Assembly: GCF_048270265.1 (NCBI RefSeq)
Contig: NZ_JBLWTD010000014.1
Coordinates: 1 to 64,000, forward strand
Length of the DNA stretch: 64,000 bases
Source: Maricaulis sp048270265
Lineage (GTDB): Bacteria; Pseudomonadota; Alphaproteobacteria; Caulobacterales; Maricaulaceae
Reading direction: 5' to 3'
This document shows positions 16,968 through 25,367 of this stretch, one piece after another. Made by a program: the position numbers and the translations under genes. Each line of letters opens with the position of its first letter. The stretch's first letter is position 1. The notes below the pieces were generated by a model. It saw only the letters and a list, made by a program, of their open reading frames with translations. It did not search any database and was not told the DNA's origin.

Positions 16968-18107
16968 ATGGCAATGCTGCTGAATGAAGAACAAGGCATG
17001 CTCAAGGATGCCGCCAAGGGGTATCTCAAGACGTCGGCTCCGATCAGCCAGTTGCGCAAGCTGCGCGACACGGAAAGCGCCGATGGTTTTGATCGCAAGA
17101 CCTGGAAGGACATGGCCGAAATGGGCTGGGCCAGCGTGCTGGTGCCCGAAGACCATGGCGGTGTCGCCATGGGCCATGTCGCCGCCGGTGTGATTGCCGA
17201 GGAAATGGGCCGCACTCTGACCGCTTCGCCTTTCCTGTCGACCGCGATCCTGGGCGCCACGGCGCTGTCGCGTTTTGGCAGCGAGTCCCAGAAGGCGGAA
17301 TTCCTGCCGCGTCTGGCCGCCGGTGATTTTCTCACGGCCCTGGCTGTCGACGAGACCCATAAACACAATCCCTCGACCGTAACCACGACGGCGCAGCGCT
17401 CGGGCAATGGCTTCAAGCTCGATGGCCGCAAATCCTTCGTCGCCGAAGGCCATGTCGCCGACATGCTGATCGTCTCGGCCCGCACGGCCGGCGCTGATGG
17501 CGAGCCGGAAGGCATCACGCTCTTCCTGGTGCCGCGTGAGGCCGCGGGCGTTTCGGTTGAACGCGCCTCAATGATCGATAGCCGTAACTCGGCTGCGATC
17601 ACGCTTGAGGGCGTTGAGGTCACCGCCGATGCCGTCCTCGGCGAGGTCGATGGCGGCTATACGGCGCTGGAAGCCGTGCTTGATGCCGGACGCGCCGGTC
17701 TGGCGGCCGAAATGTCCGGTTCGGCGCAGGAATGCCTGGGCCAGACGCTCGGCTACCTGCGCGAACGCAAGCAGTTCGGCGAAATCATCGGCACCTACCA
17801 GGCGCTGCAACATCGCGCCGCGCATCTCTATACCGAGATCGAGCTGGGCAAATCCATCGTCCTCAAGGCGTTGCAGACTCTGGACATGGCGCCCGACCAT
17901 GCTGCGATGATGGTCTCGGCGGCGAAGTCGAAACTGGGCCAGGTCGCCCAGCTTGCGGCCCGCGAGGCGATTCAGATGCATGGCGGTATCGGCATGACCG
18001 ACGAATACGATATCGGCTTCTTCATCAAACGCGTCCGCGTCGCCGAAGCGATGTATGGTGATGCCAATTACCACACCGACAAGTTCGCACGTTTGCGCAA
18101 ATACTAA
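16968..18107 (+). CDS. Acyl-CoA dehydrogenase, probable non-catalytic partner subunit
   Basis: A 379-residue acyl-CoA dehydrogenase fold with helical N-terminus (EDHGGVAMGHVAAGVIAEEMG), beta domain (LAVDETHKHNP) and flavin-contact region RERKQFGEIIGTYQALQHR. The C-terminal IQMHGGIGMTDEYDIGFFIKR is present, but the position normally holding the catalytic Glu reads MYGDANYH. By analogy with heteromeric enzymes such as ChsE1-ChsE2 (FadE28-FadE29) and PimCD, it probably pairs with the preceding protein. The start is ATG 16968 with GAGGAG seven bases upstream, 11 bases after the previous stop. The open frame extends upstream but overlaps the first gene. Confidence 0.9.
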   Translation: MAMLLNEEQGMLKDAAKGYLKTSAPISQLRKLRDTESADGFDRKTWKDMAEMGWASVLVPEDHGGVAMGHVAAGVIAEEMGRTLTASPFLSTAILGATALSRFGSESQKAEFLPRLAAGDFLTALAVDETHKHNPSTVTTTAQRSGNGFKLDGRKSFVAEGHVADMLIVSARTAGADGEPEGITLFLVPREAAGVSVERASMIDSRNSAAITLEGVEVTADAVLGEVDGGYTALEAVLDAGRAGLAAEMSGSAQECLGQTLGYLRERKQFGEIIGTYQALQHRAAHLYTEIELGKSIVLKALQTLDMAPDHAAMMVSAAKSKLGQVAQLAAREAIQMHGGIGMTDEYDIGFFIKRVRVAEAMYGDANYHTDKFARLRKY

Positions 18108-18133
18108 GCCGGTCAAGGCCGGGGAGGGCCGAT

Positions 18134-18925
18134 ATGGATTACACAGGAAAAGTGGTCGCGATCACGGGCGGTGCCCGCGGGATCGGCCTGGCCATGGCCA
18201 AGGCCTTTCACGAACGCGGCGCGAAAGTCGCGATCGCCGATCTGGAGGGCGCTGAACAGGCGGCCAAACAGTTCGACGGCTATGGCGCCCGCGTCGATGT
18301 CACAAGGGAGGCCGATATTGCGGCTTTCCTGATCCAGACCGAGGACCGTCTCGGGCCTGTCGATGTCTATGTCTCCAATGCCGGCATCCTGCGCACCGAC
18401 GAACCGAGCTGGGATGCGGCTGGAGCCGACGACAAGGCGTGGCATGACAGTTTCGAGGTCAATGTGATGGGCGCCGTGCGTGGTGCGCGTCAGGTCTGGC
18501 CGCGGATGAAACCGCGTGGCGGCGGCGTTTTCGTCCTGGTCGCTTCGGCGGCCGGCCTGCTGGCCCAGATCGGCGCCTCCTCCTACAGCGCCAGCAAGCA
18601 CGCTGCCGTCTCCTTCGCGGAGAGCCTGGCGATTGCCCATGGCGATGAAGGTCTGCAGGTTGTCTGCGTCTGTCCGCAGGCGGTGCGCACTGATATGCTC
18701 GGCGGCAGCGAGGATGGCGGTATTGCCGGTGCTGACGGGATTGTCGAGCCGTCAGACGTCGCCGAGGCGATGCTGGCTGCGATCGAGAACAAGCATTTCC
18801 TGGCCTTTTCGCATCCGAAGGTCGCCGATTACGAAGCCTTGCGGGCCACCCAGCGGGATCGCTGGCTCGGCGGCATGCGCAAGTTCCGCCGCATGATGGT
18901 CAGCGAGCGCGGCCGGCCGGTCTAG
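18134..18925 (+). CDS. Short-chain dehydrogenase/reductase
   Basis: A 263-residue classical SDR. It has the cofactor-binding TGGARGIG motif (11-18), the NAG-type strand SNAGIL (81-86) and a catalytic triad of Ser 138, Tyr 151 and Lys 155 (YSASK). An acidic residue after beta-2 (IADLEGA, Asp 36) favours NAD over NADP. It probably oxidises a hydroxyl group on a catabolic intermediate in the operon. A second SDR downstream is the better candidate for the 3-hydroxyacyl-CoA step, so this one may act on another position or alcohol. The ribosome-binding site GGGGAGGG lies just upstream. Confidence 0.88.
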   Translation: MDYTGKVVAITGGARGIGLAMAKAFHERGAKVAIADLEGAEQAAKQFDGYGARVDVTREADIAAFLIQTEDRLGPVDVYVSNAGILRTDEPSWDAAGADDKAWHDSFEVNVMGAVRGARQVWPRMKPRGGGVFVLVASAAGLLAQIGASSYSASKHAAVSFAESLAIAHGDEGLQVVCVCPQAVRTDMLGGSEDGGIAGADGIVEPSDVAEAMLAAIENKHFLAFSHPKVADYEALRATQRDRWLGGMRKFRRMMVSERGRPV

Positions 18926-18979
18926 GCTGACGCCGCGCCCACGAAACACACCAAACCAGATATTCACGGGAGAGATGAG

Positions 18980-20224
18980 ATGGACTTAGGTATTTCAGAG
19001 CGGGTCAAGCCGCTGATCGAGCAGGTTCGGGCCATGGTGCGCGACGAAATCCTGCCGCTCGAGGATGAGTATCATGCCGAGGTTGGCAAGGCCGCCGGCG
19101 GCGAACGTTTTGCCTTTACCGACCGCCAGATCGAAATCCGTGAAACCCTGAAAGCCAAGGCCCGCGAACGCGGCCTGTGGAATTTCTGGCTCACCGGTTC
19201 CGATCGCGGCTATGGTCTGACGACGCTGGAATACGCCTATCTCGCCGAGGAAATGGGCTGGTCCTTTCTCGCACCGGAAGTCTTCAACTGTTCCGCGCCG
19301 GACACCGGCAATATGGAAGTCATCGAGCGCTATGGCTCGACGGCGCAAAAGGAACGCTGGCTCTCCGATCTGCTCGAGGGCAAGAAGCGCTCCGCCTATC
19401 TGATGACCGAGCCGGATGTGGCGTCGTCGGATGCGACCAATATCGCCTTCTCCGCCGTGCTTGATGGCGATGAGTGGGTCCTCAATGGCGAGAAATACTG
19501 GGCCTCGGGCGCCGGTGACCCGCGCTGCGCCGTCTATGTACTGATGGCCCGCACCGAAGGCGAAGAGGCCGGCCGCCATGGCCGTCATTCGCAATTCCTC
19601 GTCGACGCCGCCACACCGGGTATCGAGCTTCTGCGTCCGATGACCGTGTTCGGTCATGACGACGCGCCACACGGCCATATGCATATCCGTTTCACCAATG
19701 TGCGCATTCCCAAGGACGCGATCATTCTCGGCCGCGGCAAGGGTTTCGAAATTTCCCAGGGCCGGCTTGGACCTGGCCGCATCCACCACTGCATGCGCGC
19801 CATCGGCCAGTCGGAGCGGGCGATGGAACTGATGTGCCGCCGCGCTGTCTCGCGCACGGCCTTCGGCCAGAAGCTCGCGCGTCTCGGTGCCAACAAGGAC
19901 ATCATCGCCGAACGCCGCATGGCGATCGAACAGGCGCGTCTCCTGTGCCTGAAGGCGGCCTGGATGATGGACCAGGGCGATGCCCGCGCGGCAGCCCCCT
20001 ACATCTCCCAGATCAAGGTCATCGCACCGCGCGTGGCGCTGGAGACGGTCGACGAGGCGATGCAGATGCATGGCGGTACCGGTGTCTCCCAGGATACGCC
20101 GCTGGCCAGCATGTGGGTCGGCCTGCGCACCCTGCGCTTTGCCGATGGTCCTGACGCCGTCCACCGCATGGTGATCGCGCGCCAGGAGCTCAAGCGCTAT
20201 GTCAACGAGGCGATGGAGGGCTGA
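18980..20224 (+). CDS. Acyl-CoA dehydrogenase, ACAD10/11-like
   Basis: A 414-residue FAD-dependent acyl-CoA dehydrogenase. Diagnostic segments are GLWNFWLTGSDRGYGLTTLEYA, LMTEPDVASSDATNI and GQSERAMELMCRRAVSRTAFGQ, with MHGGTGVSQDTPLASMW and RFADGPDAVHRMVIAR near the C-terminus. These place it in the clade of ACAD10/ACAD11 C-terminal domains and bacterial homologues, which handle long or branched acyl chains. The ribosome-binding region GGGAGAGATGAG precedes the ATG. Its stop is directly followed by the start of the CoA ligase gene. It probably catalyses an alternative chain-length or branched-chain step beside the heteromeric pair. Confidence 0.92.
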   Translation: MDLGISERVKPLIEQVRAMVRDEILPLEDEYHAEVGKAAGGERFAFTDRQIEIRETLKAKARERGLWNFWLTGSDRGYGLTTLEYAYLAEEMGWSFLAPEVFNCSAPDTGNMEVIERYGSTAQKERWLSDLLEGKKRSAYLMTEPDVASSDATNIAFSAVLDGDEWVLNGEKYWASGAGDPRCAVYVLMARTEGEEAGRHGRHSQFLVDAATPGIELLRPMTVFGHDDAPHGHMHIRFTNVRIPKDAIILGRGKGFEISQGRLGPGRIHHCMRAIGQSERAMELMCRRAVSRTAFGQKLARLGANKDIIAERRMAIEQARLLCLKAAWMMDQGDARAAAPYISQIKVIAPRVALETVDEAMQMHGGTGVSQDTPLASMWVGLRTLRFADGPDAVHRMVIARQELKRYVNEAMEG

Positions 20225-21937
20225 ATGGCGGATCGCAAACCGGCCCCGTCGCGTGACCAGGTCGACAAGGTCGTCGAATTCATCGTCGCCAACGAACCCT
20301 TGTTCGCTGTTGGTGAAATCGAGAATTTCGGCGTCAAGCAACGCGGTTATGTCAATGCGCCGCCGGACCTTCGCTTCCTCCTCGCTACCGCGGCCGAGTT
20401 CAAGGACAAGACAGCGGTCGTGTTCGAGGACCAGCGCTGGACCTATGGCGAGCTGGTCGGCAAGGCCATCGCGGTCGCCAACGGGCTGATCGAGCGCCAT
20501 GGCGTCACCCCGGGAACGCGCGTTGTCCTGGCAATGCGCAACTGCCCGGAATGGATGGCGTGTTTCCTCGGCATTATCGCCGCGGGCGGCGTTGTCGTGC
20601 CGATGAATGGCTGGTGGACCAGCGAAGAGGTCGGTTATGGCCTGCGCGACAGTGGCGCCAAGATCGTCATTGCCGGCTCGCGGCAGGCCGAGCGCATGCT
20701 GCCCCATCTCAAGAGCCTTGATCTCACCCTGATCGGCATTCGTGCCGGGGTTGAGGGCTGTACCGACAGTTTTGATGCCCTTGTCGCCGCGGGGGCCGGC
20801 AAGCCGGCACCGGAACTGACCATCGACACCGATTCCGACTTTGCGATCTTCTACACCTCCGGTTCGACCGGTGCGCCCAAGGGCGCGGTGTTGACGCATC
20901 GCGGTGCGGTGACGGCGGTTATGTCCTACGGCCTGCTCGGTGCAGCGATGAAGCATGCCATGGGCGGAACCGATCATTTTGGTGACAATCCTGGCGTCCT
21001 GGTCGCAGTGCCGCTTTTCCATTGCACCGGGTCGCACGCGGTCTTCATGACCTCGCTGCTCTCGGGCCGGAAAATGGTGCTGATGCGCAAATGGGATGCG
21101 GCCAATGCCGTCGATCTGATCGAACGCGAACAGCTCACCAATATGGTCGGTGTGCCGACCATGTCGCACGAGGTGACGCTGGAGGCGGAACGCCGCGGCG
21201 TGCATCTCGACAGTCTGATGGATATGGGTTCGGGCGGCGCCAAGCGGCCTGCAGCGCATGTCGAACGCCTCGCCAAGGTCTTCCCGCAGGCCTGGTCGAG
21301 TTCGGGCTACGGCCTGACCGAGACCAATGCCCTGGGCGCCTACAACAATATGGCGGAATACCAGGCCAAGCCGGGCTCCTGCGGCCGCGCCGTTCCGGCG
21401 GTGACCGAGATCAAGATCGTCCGGCCCGATGGCTCGACGGCGCCGGCCGGTGAGCCGGGCGAGGTCTGGATCAAGTCGCCATGCCTGTTCAAGGGTTATC
21501 TCAACCAGCCCGAGGCGACGGCAGAAGTGCTGACCGAGGATCGCTGGTTCAAGACCGGTGATGTCGGCGTGCTCGATGACGAGGGCTTCCTCTCCATCGT
21601 TGACCGGCTCAAGGACATGGTGATCCGCGGCGGCGAGAATATCTCCTGCCTGGAAGTGGAGGGCGCCCTGGCGGCCCATCCCGATATCATCGAGGCGGCC
21701 GTGATCGGTATTCCTGACGAACGGCTCGGCGAGCGCGTTGGCGCGGCGATCCTGCTGCGGGAGGGCGCGACGCTCCACAATGACGAGATCGACGAATTCC
21801 TGAAGCCGCATCTGGCGGCCTTCAAACGTCCCGCTCACTACTGGCGTCTCGACGCGCCACTGCCACGCGGCGGCACCGGCAAGGTCGACAAGCCGGGCTT
21901 GAGAAAACAGCTTCTGACCGACGGAGACATAGACTGA
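20225..21937 (+). CDS. Acyl-CoA synthetase (AMP-forming)
   Basis: A 570-residue ANL-superfamily ligase that activates a carboxylic acid to its CoA thioester via an acyl-adenylate, the entry step of the operon. Visible core motifs are the phosphate loop YTSGSTGAPKGAVLTH (about 213-228), GYGLTETN, GDVGVLDDEGF, the hinge RLKDMVIRGGENIS and the C-terminal catalytic lysine region GGTGKVDK. It starts immediately after the preceding stop (TGAATG), and its own stop overlaps the next start (TGATG). The substrate is not predictable from the motifs; the operon suggests a fatty, branched or alicyclic acid. Confidence 0.93.
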   Translation: MADRKPAPSRDQVDKVVEFIVANEPLFAVGEIENFGVKQRGYVNAPPDLRFLLATAAEFKDKTAVVFEDQRWTYGELVGKAIAVANGLIERHGVTPGTRVVLAMRNCPEWMACFLGIIAAGGVVVPMNGWWTSEEVGYGLRDSGAKIVIAGSRQAERMLPHLKSLDLTLIGIRAGVEGCTDSFDALVAAGAGKPAPELTIDTDSDFAIFYTSGSTGAPKGAVLTHRGAVTAVMSYGLLGAAMKHAMGGTDHFGDNPGVLVAVPLFHCTGSHAVFMTSLLSGRKMVLMRKWDAANAVDLIEREQLTNMVGVPTMSHEVTLEAERRGVHLDSLMDMGSGGAKRPAAHVERLAKVFPQAWSSSGYGLTETNALGAYNNMAEYQAKPGSCGRAVPAVTEIKIVRPDGSTAPAGEPGEVWIKSPCLFKGYLNQPEATAEVLTEDRWFKTGDVGVLDDEGFLSIVDRLKDMVIRGGENISCLEVEGALAAHPDIIEAAVIGIPDERLGERVGAAILLREGATLHNDEIDEFLKPHLAAFKRPAHYWRLDAPLPRGGTGKVDKPGLRKQLLTDGDID

Positions 21938-22398
21938 TGGCCAGCACCAAACCTGCGGATCTCGCCAAGCATATCGGCCAGGAAATCGGCCTGTCCGACT
22001 GGATCGAGCTTGACCAGTCGCGCATCGACCAGTTCGCCGATGTCACCGAGGACCATCAATTCATCCACCTCGATCCCGAGCGCGCCGCGAAGGAAACCCC
22101 GTTTGGCGGCACGATCGCCCACGGCTTCCTCTCGCTCTCCATGCTCTCGCGCATGGCGATGGACATCGCCTTTACGCTCGAAGGCATGGCGATGGGGATC
22201 AATTACGGCTTCGACAAGGTGCGTTTTCTGGTGCCGGTCAGTTCCGGCAAGAAAATCCGGGGCCGTTTCGTGCTCGAGGACGCGGTTGAGAAGAATCCGG
22301 GCCAGTGGATGTTGCGCTTCGGCGTCACGGTCGAGATCGAAGGCGAGGACAAGCCCGCCCTTATTGCCCAATGGCTGACGATGCAGGTCGTCGCCTAA
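21937..22398 (+). CDS. MaoC-family (R)-specific enoyl-CoA hydratase
   Basis: A 153-residue single hot-dog protein of the NodN/MaoC type. The hydratase-2 motif is clear: FADVTEDHQFIHLDPERA, with the catalytic pair likely Asp 39 and His 44, followed by TPFGGTIAHGFLSLS. It would hydrate trans-2-enoyl-CoA to (R)-3-hydroxyacyl-CoA. The operon has no crotonase-type hydratase, so this enzyme with the downstream MFE-2-like SDR defines an R-stereochemistry beta-oxidation route. Translation is coupled to the ligase gene. Confidence 0.9.
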   Translation: MASTKPADLAKHIGQEIGLSDWIELDQSRIDQFADVTEDHQFIHLDPERAAKETPFGGTIAHGFLSLSMLSRMAMDIAFTLEGMAMGINYGFDKVRFLVPVSSGKKIRGRFVLEDAVEKNPGQWMLRFGVTVEIEGEDKPALIAQWLTMQVVA

Positions 22399-22420
22399 CG
22401 CCCATTTTCGGAGACATGAT

Positions 22421-23341
22421 ATGAGTGAAATTCGTTTTGATGGCCGTGTCGCCGTCGTGACCGGCGCCGGCAATGGTCTCGGGCGTTCCCACGCCCTGGC
22501 ACTCGCTTCGCGCGGTGCCAAGCTTGTCATCAATGACATGGGCGGGTCGGTCGACGGTGTCGGCTCCGGCTCGGCGGCCGAGGATGTCGCCGCGGAAATC
22601 CGCGCCGCTGGCGGCGAGGCGATCTCGCACACTGCCAATGTCACCAAGGAAGACGAAGTCGCCGACATGGTCGCCGAGGCGATGAAGGCCTTCGGCCAGG
22701 TCGATATCCTGGTCAATAATGCCGGCATCCTGCGCGACAAGAGTTTCGCCAAGATGGACATGGCGGATTTCAACGCCGTGACCGCCGTGCATCTCACCGG
22801 TTCGGCCATCTGCACCAAGGCGCTCTGGGATCACATGCGCGAGCGCCAGTATGGCCGCATCGTCATGACCTCGTCGTCGTCGGGCATTTACGGCAATTTC
22901 GGTCAGGCCAATTACGGCGCCGCCAAGATGGGCCTCGTCGGCTTCATGAACGTCCTCCACCTGGAAGGCGCCAAATACGGCATTCGCGTCAATGCCCTGT
23001 CGCCGACGGCCGCAACCCGCATGACCGAAGGCCTGATCCCGGACGAAGCGCTCAAGCTGATGACGGTTGAGAGCGTCTCGGCCGGCCTGGTCTATCTGGT
23101 CAGCCATGATGCGCCTTCGCGCCTGGTGCTGTGCGCCGGAGCCGGTGGCTATGCCGCGACGCGTGTCTACGAGACCGATGGCATCTATCTGCCGCCGGAG
23201 CAGCAGACACCGGAAAATGTCGCCGCCAATATCGACGCCATTATCGACCCGGCCGGCCAGCAAATGTTCGAGCAGGGCGGTCAGCAGACGATGAAATTCC
23301 TCGCCAAGGCTGCCGCTCATTTCGGCGTGAAACTGGGCTGA
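22421..23341 (+). CDS. (R)-3-hydroxyacyl-CoA dehydrogenase, MFE-2/HSD17B4-like SDR
   Basis: A 306-residue SDR with TGAGNGLGRSHALALA (14-29), VNDMGG-like strand VINDMGGSVDGVG, NNAGILRDKSF (99-109) and an active site of Ser 152, Tyr 165 and Lys 169 (ANYGAAK). The GNGLGRSHA and LRDKSF segments are characteristic of the N-terminal dehydrogenase of peroxisomal multifunctional enzyme type 2. That enzyme oxidises (R)-3-hydroxyacyl-CoA with NAD. The C-terminal 60 residues extend beyond the minimal SDR fold, as in that family. It follows the MaoC hydratase by 22 bases. Confidence 0.9.
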   Translation: MSEIRFDGRVAVVTGAGNGLGRSHALALASRGAKLVINDMGGSVDGVGSGSAAEDVAAEIRAAGGEAISHTANVTKEDEVADMVAEAMKAFGQVDILVNNAGILRDKSFAKMDMADFNAVTAVHLTGSAICTKALWDHMRERQYGRIVMTSSSSGIYGNFGQANYGAAKMGLVGFMNVLHLEGAKYGIRVNALSPTAATRMTEGLIPDEALKLMTVESVSAGLVYLVSHDAPSRLVLCAGAGGYAATRVYETDGIYLPPEQQTPENVAANIDAIIDPAGQQMFEQGGQQTMKFLAKAAAHFGVKLG

Positions 23342-23344
23342 TCC

Positions 23345-24172
23345 GTGCATCTTTTTGACCAATCCACGGCTTTGAAGCGAATCTCGGGCGATATGTCCGA
23401 GGTTCGTTTCGAAGGCATGGCGACCGAGCATTTCAAGAATATGATCGGCCCCTATGGTGGCTGGAGCGCCGCGGTCATGGCCAAGGGCCTGATCGAGGCG
23501 GCCGGTCCGGAGATGGAGCTGGTCTCGATCACCACCGATTTCCTCGCCGGGGCTCGCGAAGGCCCGATCACGCTGGATGTTGTCTGTGATCGTGGCGGCA
23601 AGAATACGCAATTCTGGAATGCCTCCCTGACCGCTCAGGGCGACAAGGGACCGTCCAACCGGGCGATGGGCATCCTGTCGCGTCGCCGCGAAACCCTCGC
23701 CTGGACCGAGGGCTCGCGCCCCGATGCGCCGCCGCCCGAGGATTGTGATCGCGCCATCCTGCCCATGGCCTGGTCACGCACGGTCGAGATGCGGCCGACG
23801 CAAAGCCCGCCCTTCGGCAAGGGGCTCGACCGGACCGATAACCTGGCCTGGATCCGCCTCGATCCGGACCGCCCGCTCGACCCGGTGGCGCTCGTAGCCC
23901 TGGCTGATTCGCCGACGCCACGCCTGTTCTTCGTCACGGGCGAACCCGGCATGGTCGCGACGGTCTCGATGACCGTCTATCTCCATGCCAGCCCCGAGGA
24001 TTATGCCGCAGTCGGCACCGACTACATGCTCATCGAAACCCATGCCGCCCGCGGCGGACGCGGTTTCTACGACCAACATGCGCGGATCTGGAGCCGCGAC
24101 GGACGCCTGCTGGCCACAACCCAGCAAATCGTCTGGTACAAACAACCCACAAGGAGTGAAACCCATGCGTGA
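23345..24172 (+). CDS. Acyl-CoA thioesterase, TesB-like double hot-dog
   Basis: A 275-residue protein resembling the TesB-like acyl-CoA thioesterase 2 superfamily. It has an N-terminal hot-dog half (KNMIGPYGGWSAAVMAKGLIEA, SITTDFLAG) and a C-terminal half containing LIETHAARGGRGFYDQHARIWS and LLATTQQIVWYK. It would hydrolyse CoA thioesters, perhaps releasing dead-end intermediates and free CoA. The start appears to be a GTG at 23345, four bases after the SDR stop, and its last eight bases overlap the thiolase start. An internal ATG at about residue 17 is the alternative. Confidence 0.8.
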   Translation: MHLFDQSTALKRISGDMSEVRFEGMATEHFKNMIGPYGGWSAAVMAKGLIEAAGPEMELVSITTDFLAGAREGPITLDVVCDRGGKNTQFWNASLTAQGDKGPSNRAMGILSRRRETLAWTEGSRPDAPPPEDCDRAILPMAWSRTVEMRPTQSPPFGKGLDRTDNLAWIRLDPDRPLDPVALVALADSPTPRLFFVTGEPGMVATVSMTVYLHASPEDYAAVGTDYMLIETHAARGGRGFYDQHARIWSRDGRLLATTQQIVWYKQPTRSETHA

Positions 24173-25367
24173 AGCTGTCATCGTATCCACGGCGCGTACC
24201 CCGATCGGCAAGGCCTATCGCGGCGCCTTCAATGCCACCTCCGGCCCGACCCTGGGCGGTCACGCCATCGGCGAAGCGGTCAAGCGCTCCGGTGTTGATC
24301 CCAGCGAGATTGACGATGTCGTCATGGGCTGTGCCATGCAGATGGGCACCACGGGCCGCAATATCGCCCGCAACAGCCTGATCCGCGCCGGCCTGCCCGA
24401 CACGGTCGCCGGCATGTCGATGGACCGTCAGTGTGCCTCGGGCATGATGGCGATCGCCACGGCGGCCAAGCAGATCATTACCGATGGCATGAAGGTCACC
24501 GTTGGCGGCGGGCTGGAGAGCATTTCCCTGGTCCAGACCGACAAGATGACCAAGAACTGGGATGTCGATCCCTGGATCATCGAGAACAAGCCCGACCTCT
24601 ACATGTCGATGCTGGAAACGGCTGAAGTCGTCGCCGATCGCTATGGCATCAGCCGTGAGCGCCAGGACGAGTATGCCGCCCAGTCGCAGGCCCGCACCCA
24701 TGCGGCCCAGCAGGCCGGCCGTTTCGATGCCGAGATCGTGCCGCTGCCGACGACGATGAAATTCATGAACAAGGAAACCGGCGAGGTCCAGGACATCGAG
24801 GTCACGCTGGAAAAGGACGAGGGCAATCGCCCGGGCACCTCGGCCGAGATGCTCGGTGGTCTCAAGCCGGTCTTCGCCAATGGCATGCGCATCAAGGAAG
24901 GCAAATACATCACGGCCGGCAATGCTTCCCAGCTCTCCGACGGCGCCTCTGCCGCGGTGATGATGGAAGCCAAGGACGCCGAGCGCCGCGGCATCGAGCC
25001 GCTCGGCATTTATCGCGGCATCGCGGTTGCCGGTACCAATCCGGACGAAATGGGCATCGGCCCGGTCTTCGCGATCCCGAAACTGCTCAAGGCCAATGGC
25101 CTCAAGATGGATGATATCGGCCTGTGGGAGCTCAATGAGGCTTTCGCTGTCCAGGTCCTCTATTGCCGCGACAAGCTGGGCATTCCTGACGAGCTCCTGA
25201 ACGTCGATGGCGGCGCGATCTCGATCGGTCACCCCTACGGCATGTCCGGCGCCCGCATGGTCGGTCACGCCCTGATCGAGGGCAAGCGCCGCGGTGCCAA
25301 ATATGTCGTCTGCACCATGTGTGTTGGTGGCGGCATGGGCGCAGCCGGCCTGTTTGAGGTGGCGTAA
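24165..25367 (+). CDS. Acetyl-CoA acyltransferase (thiolase)
   Basis: A 400-residue thiolase that cleaves 3-ketoacyl-CoA with CoA, the final step of the spiral. Nucleophile Cys 90 is in DRQCASG. NEAFAVQ is at 324-330, His 356 lies in SIGHPYGMSGAR and the second catalytic Cys 386 in CTMCVGGGMGAA. Length and motifs match acetyl-CoA acetyltransferase/3-ketoacyl-CoA thiolase. AAGGAG sits eight bases before the ATG at 24165. The frame is open further upstream but overlaps the thioesterase. Its stop overlaps the next start (TAATG). Confidence 0.95.
   Translation: MREAVIVSTARTPIGKAYRGAFNATSGPTLGGHAIGEAVKRSGVDPSEIDDVVMGCAMQMGTTGRNIARNSLIRAGLPDTVAGMSMDRQCASGMMAIATAAKQIITDGMKVTVGGGLESISLVQTDKMTKNWDVDPWIIENKPDLYMSMLETAEVVADRYGISRERQDEYAAQSQARTHAAQQAGRFDAEIVPLPTTMKFMNKETGEVQDIEVTLEKDEGNRPGTSAEMLGGLKPVFANGMRIKEGKYITAGNASQLSDGASAAVMMEAKDAERRGIEPLGIYRGIAVAGTNPDEMGIGPVFAIPKLLKANGLKMDDIGLWELNEAFAVQVLYCRDKLGIPDELLNVDGGAISIGHPYGMSGARMVGHALIEGKRRGAKYVVCTMCVGGGMGAAGLFEVA

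Noticed and set aside
18995..21838. A 947-codon open frame on the minus strand opposite the acyl-CoA dehydrogenase and ligase genes
   Set aside because: It is antisense to two well-recognised enzymes. Its translation is rich in His, Arg, Asp and Gly as expected for a shadow of high-GC codons. It has no recognisable domain or ribosome-binding site.
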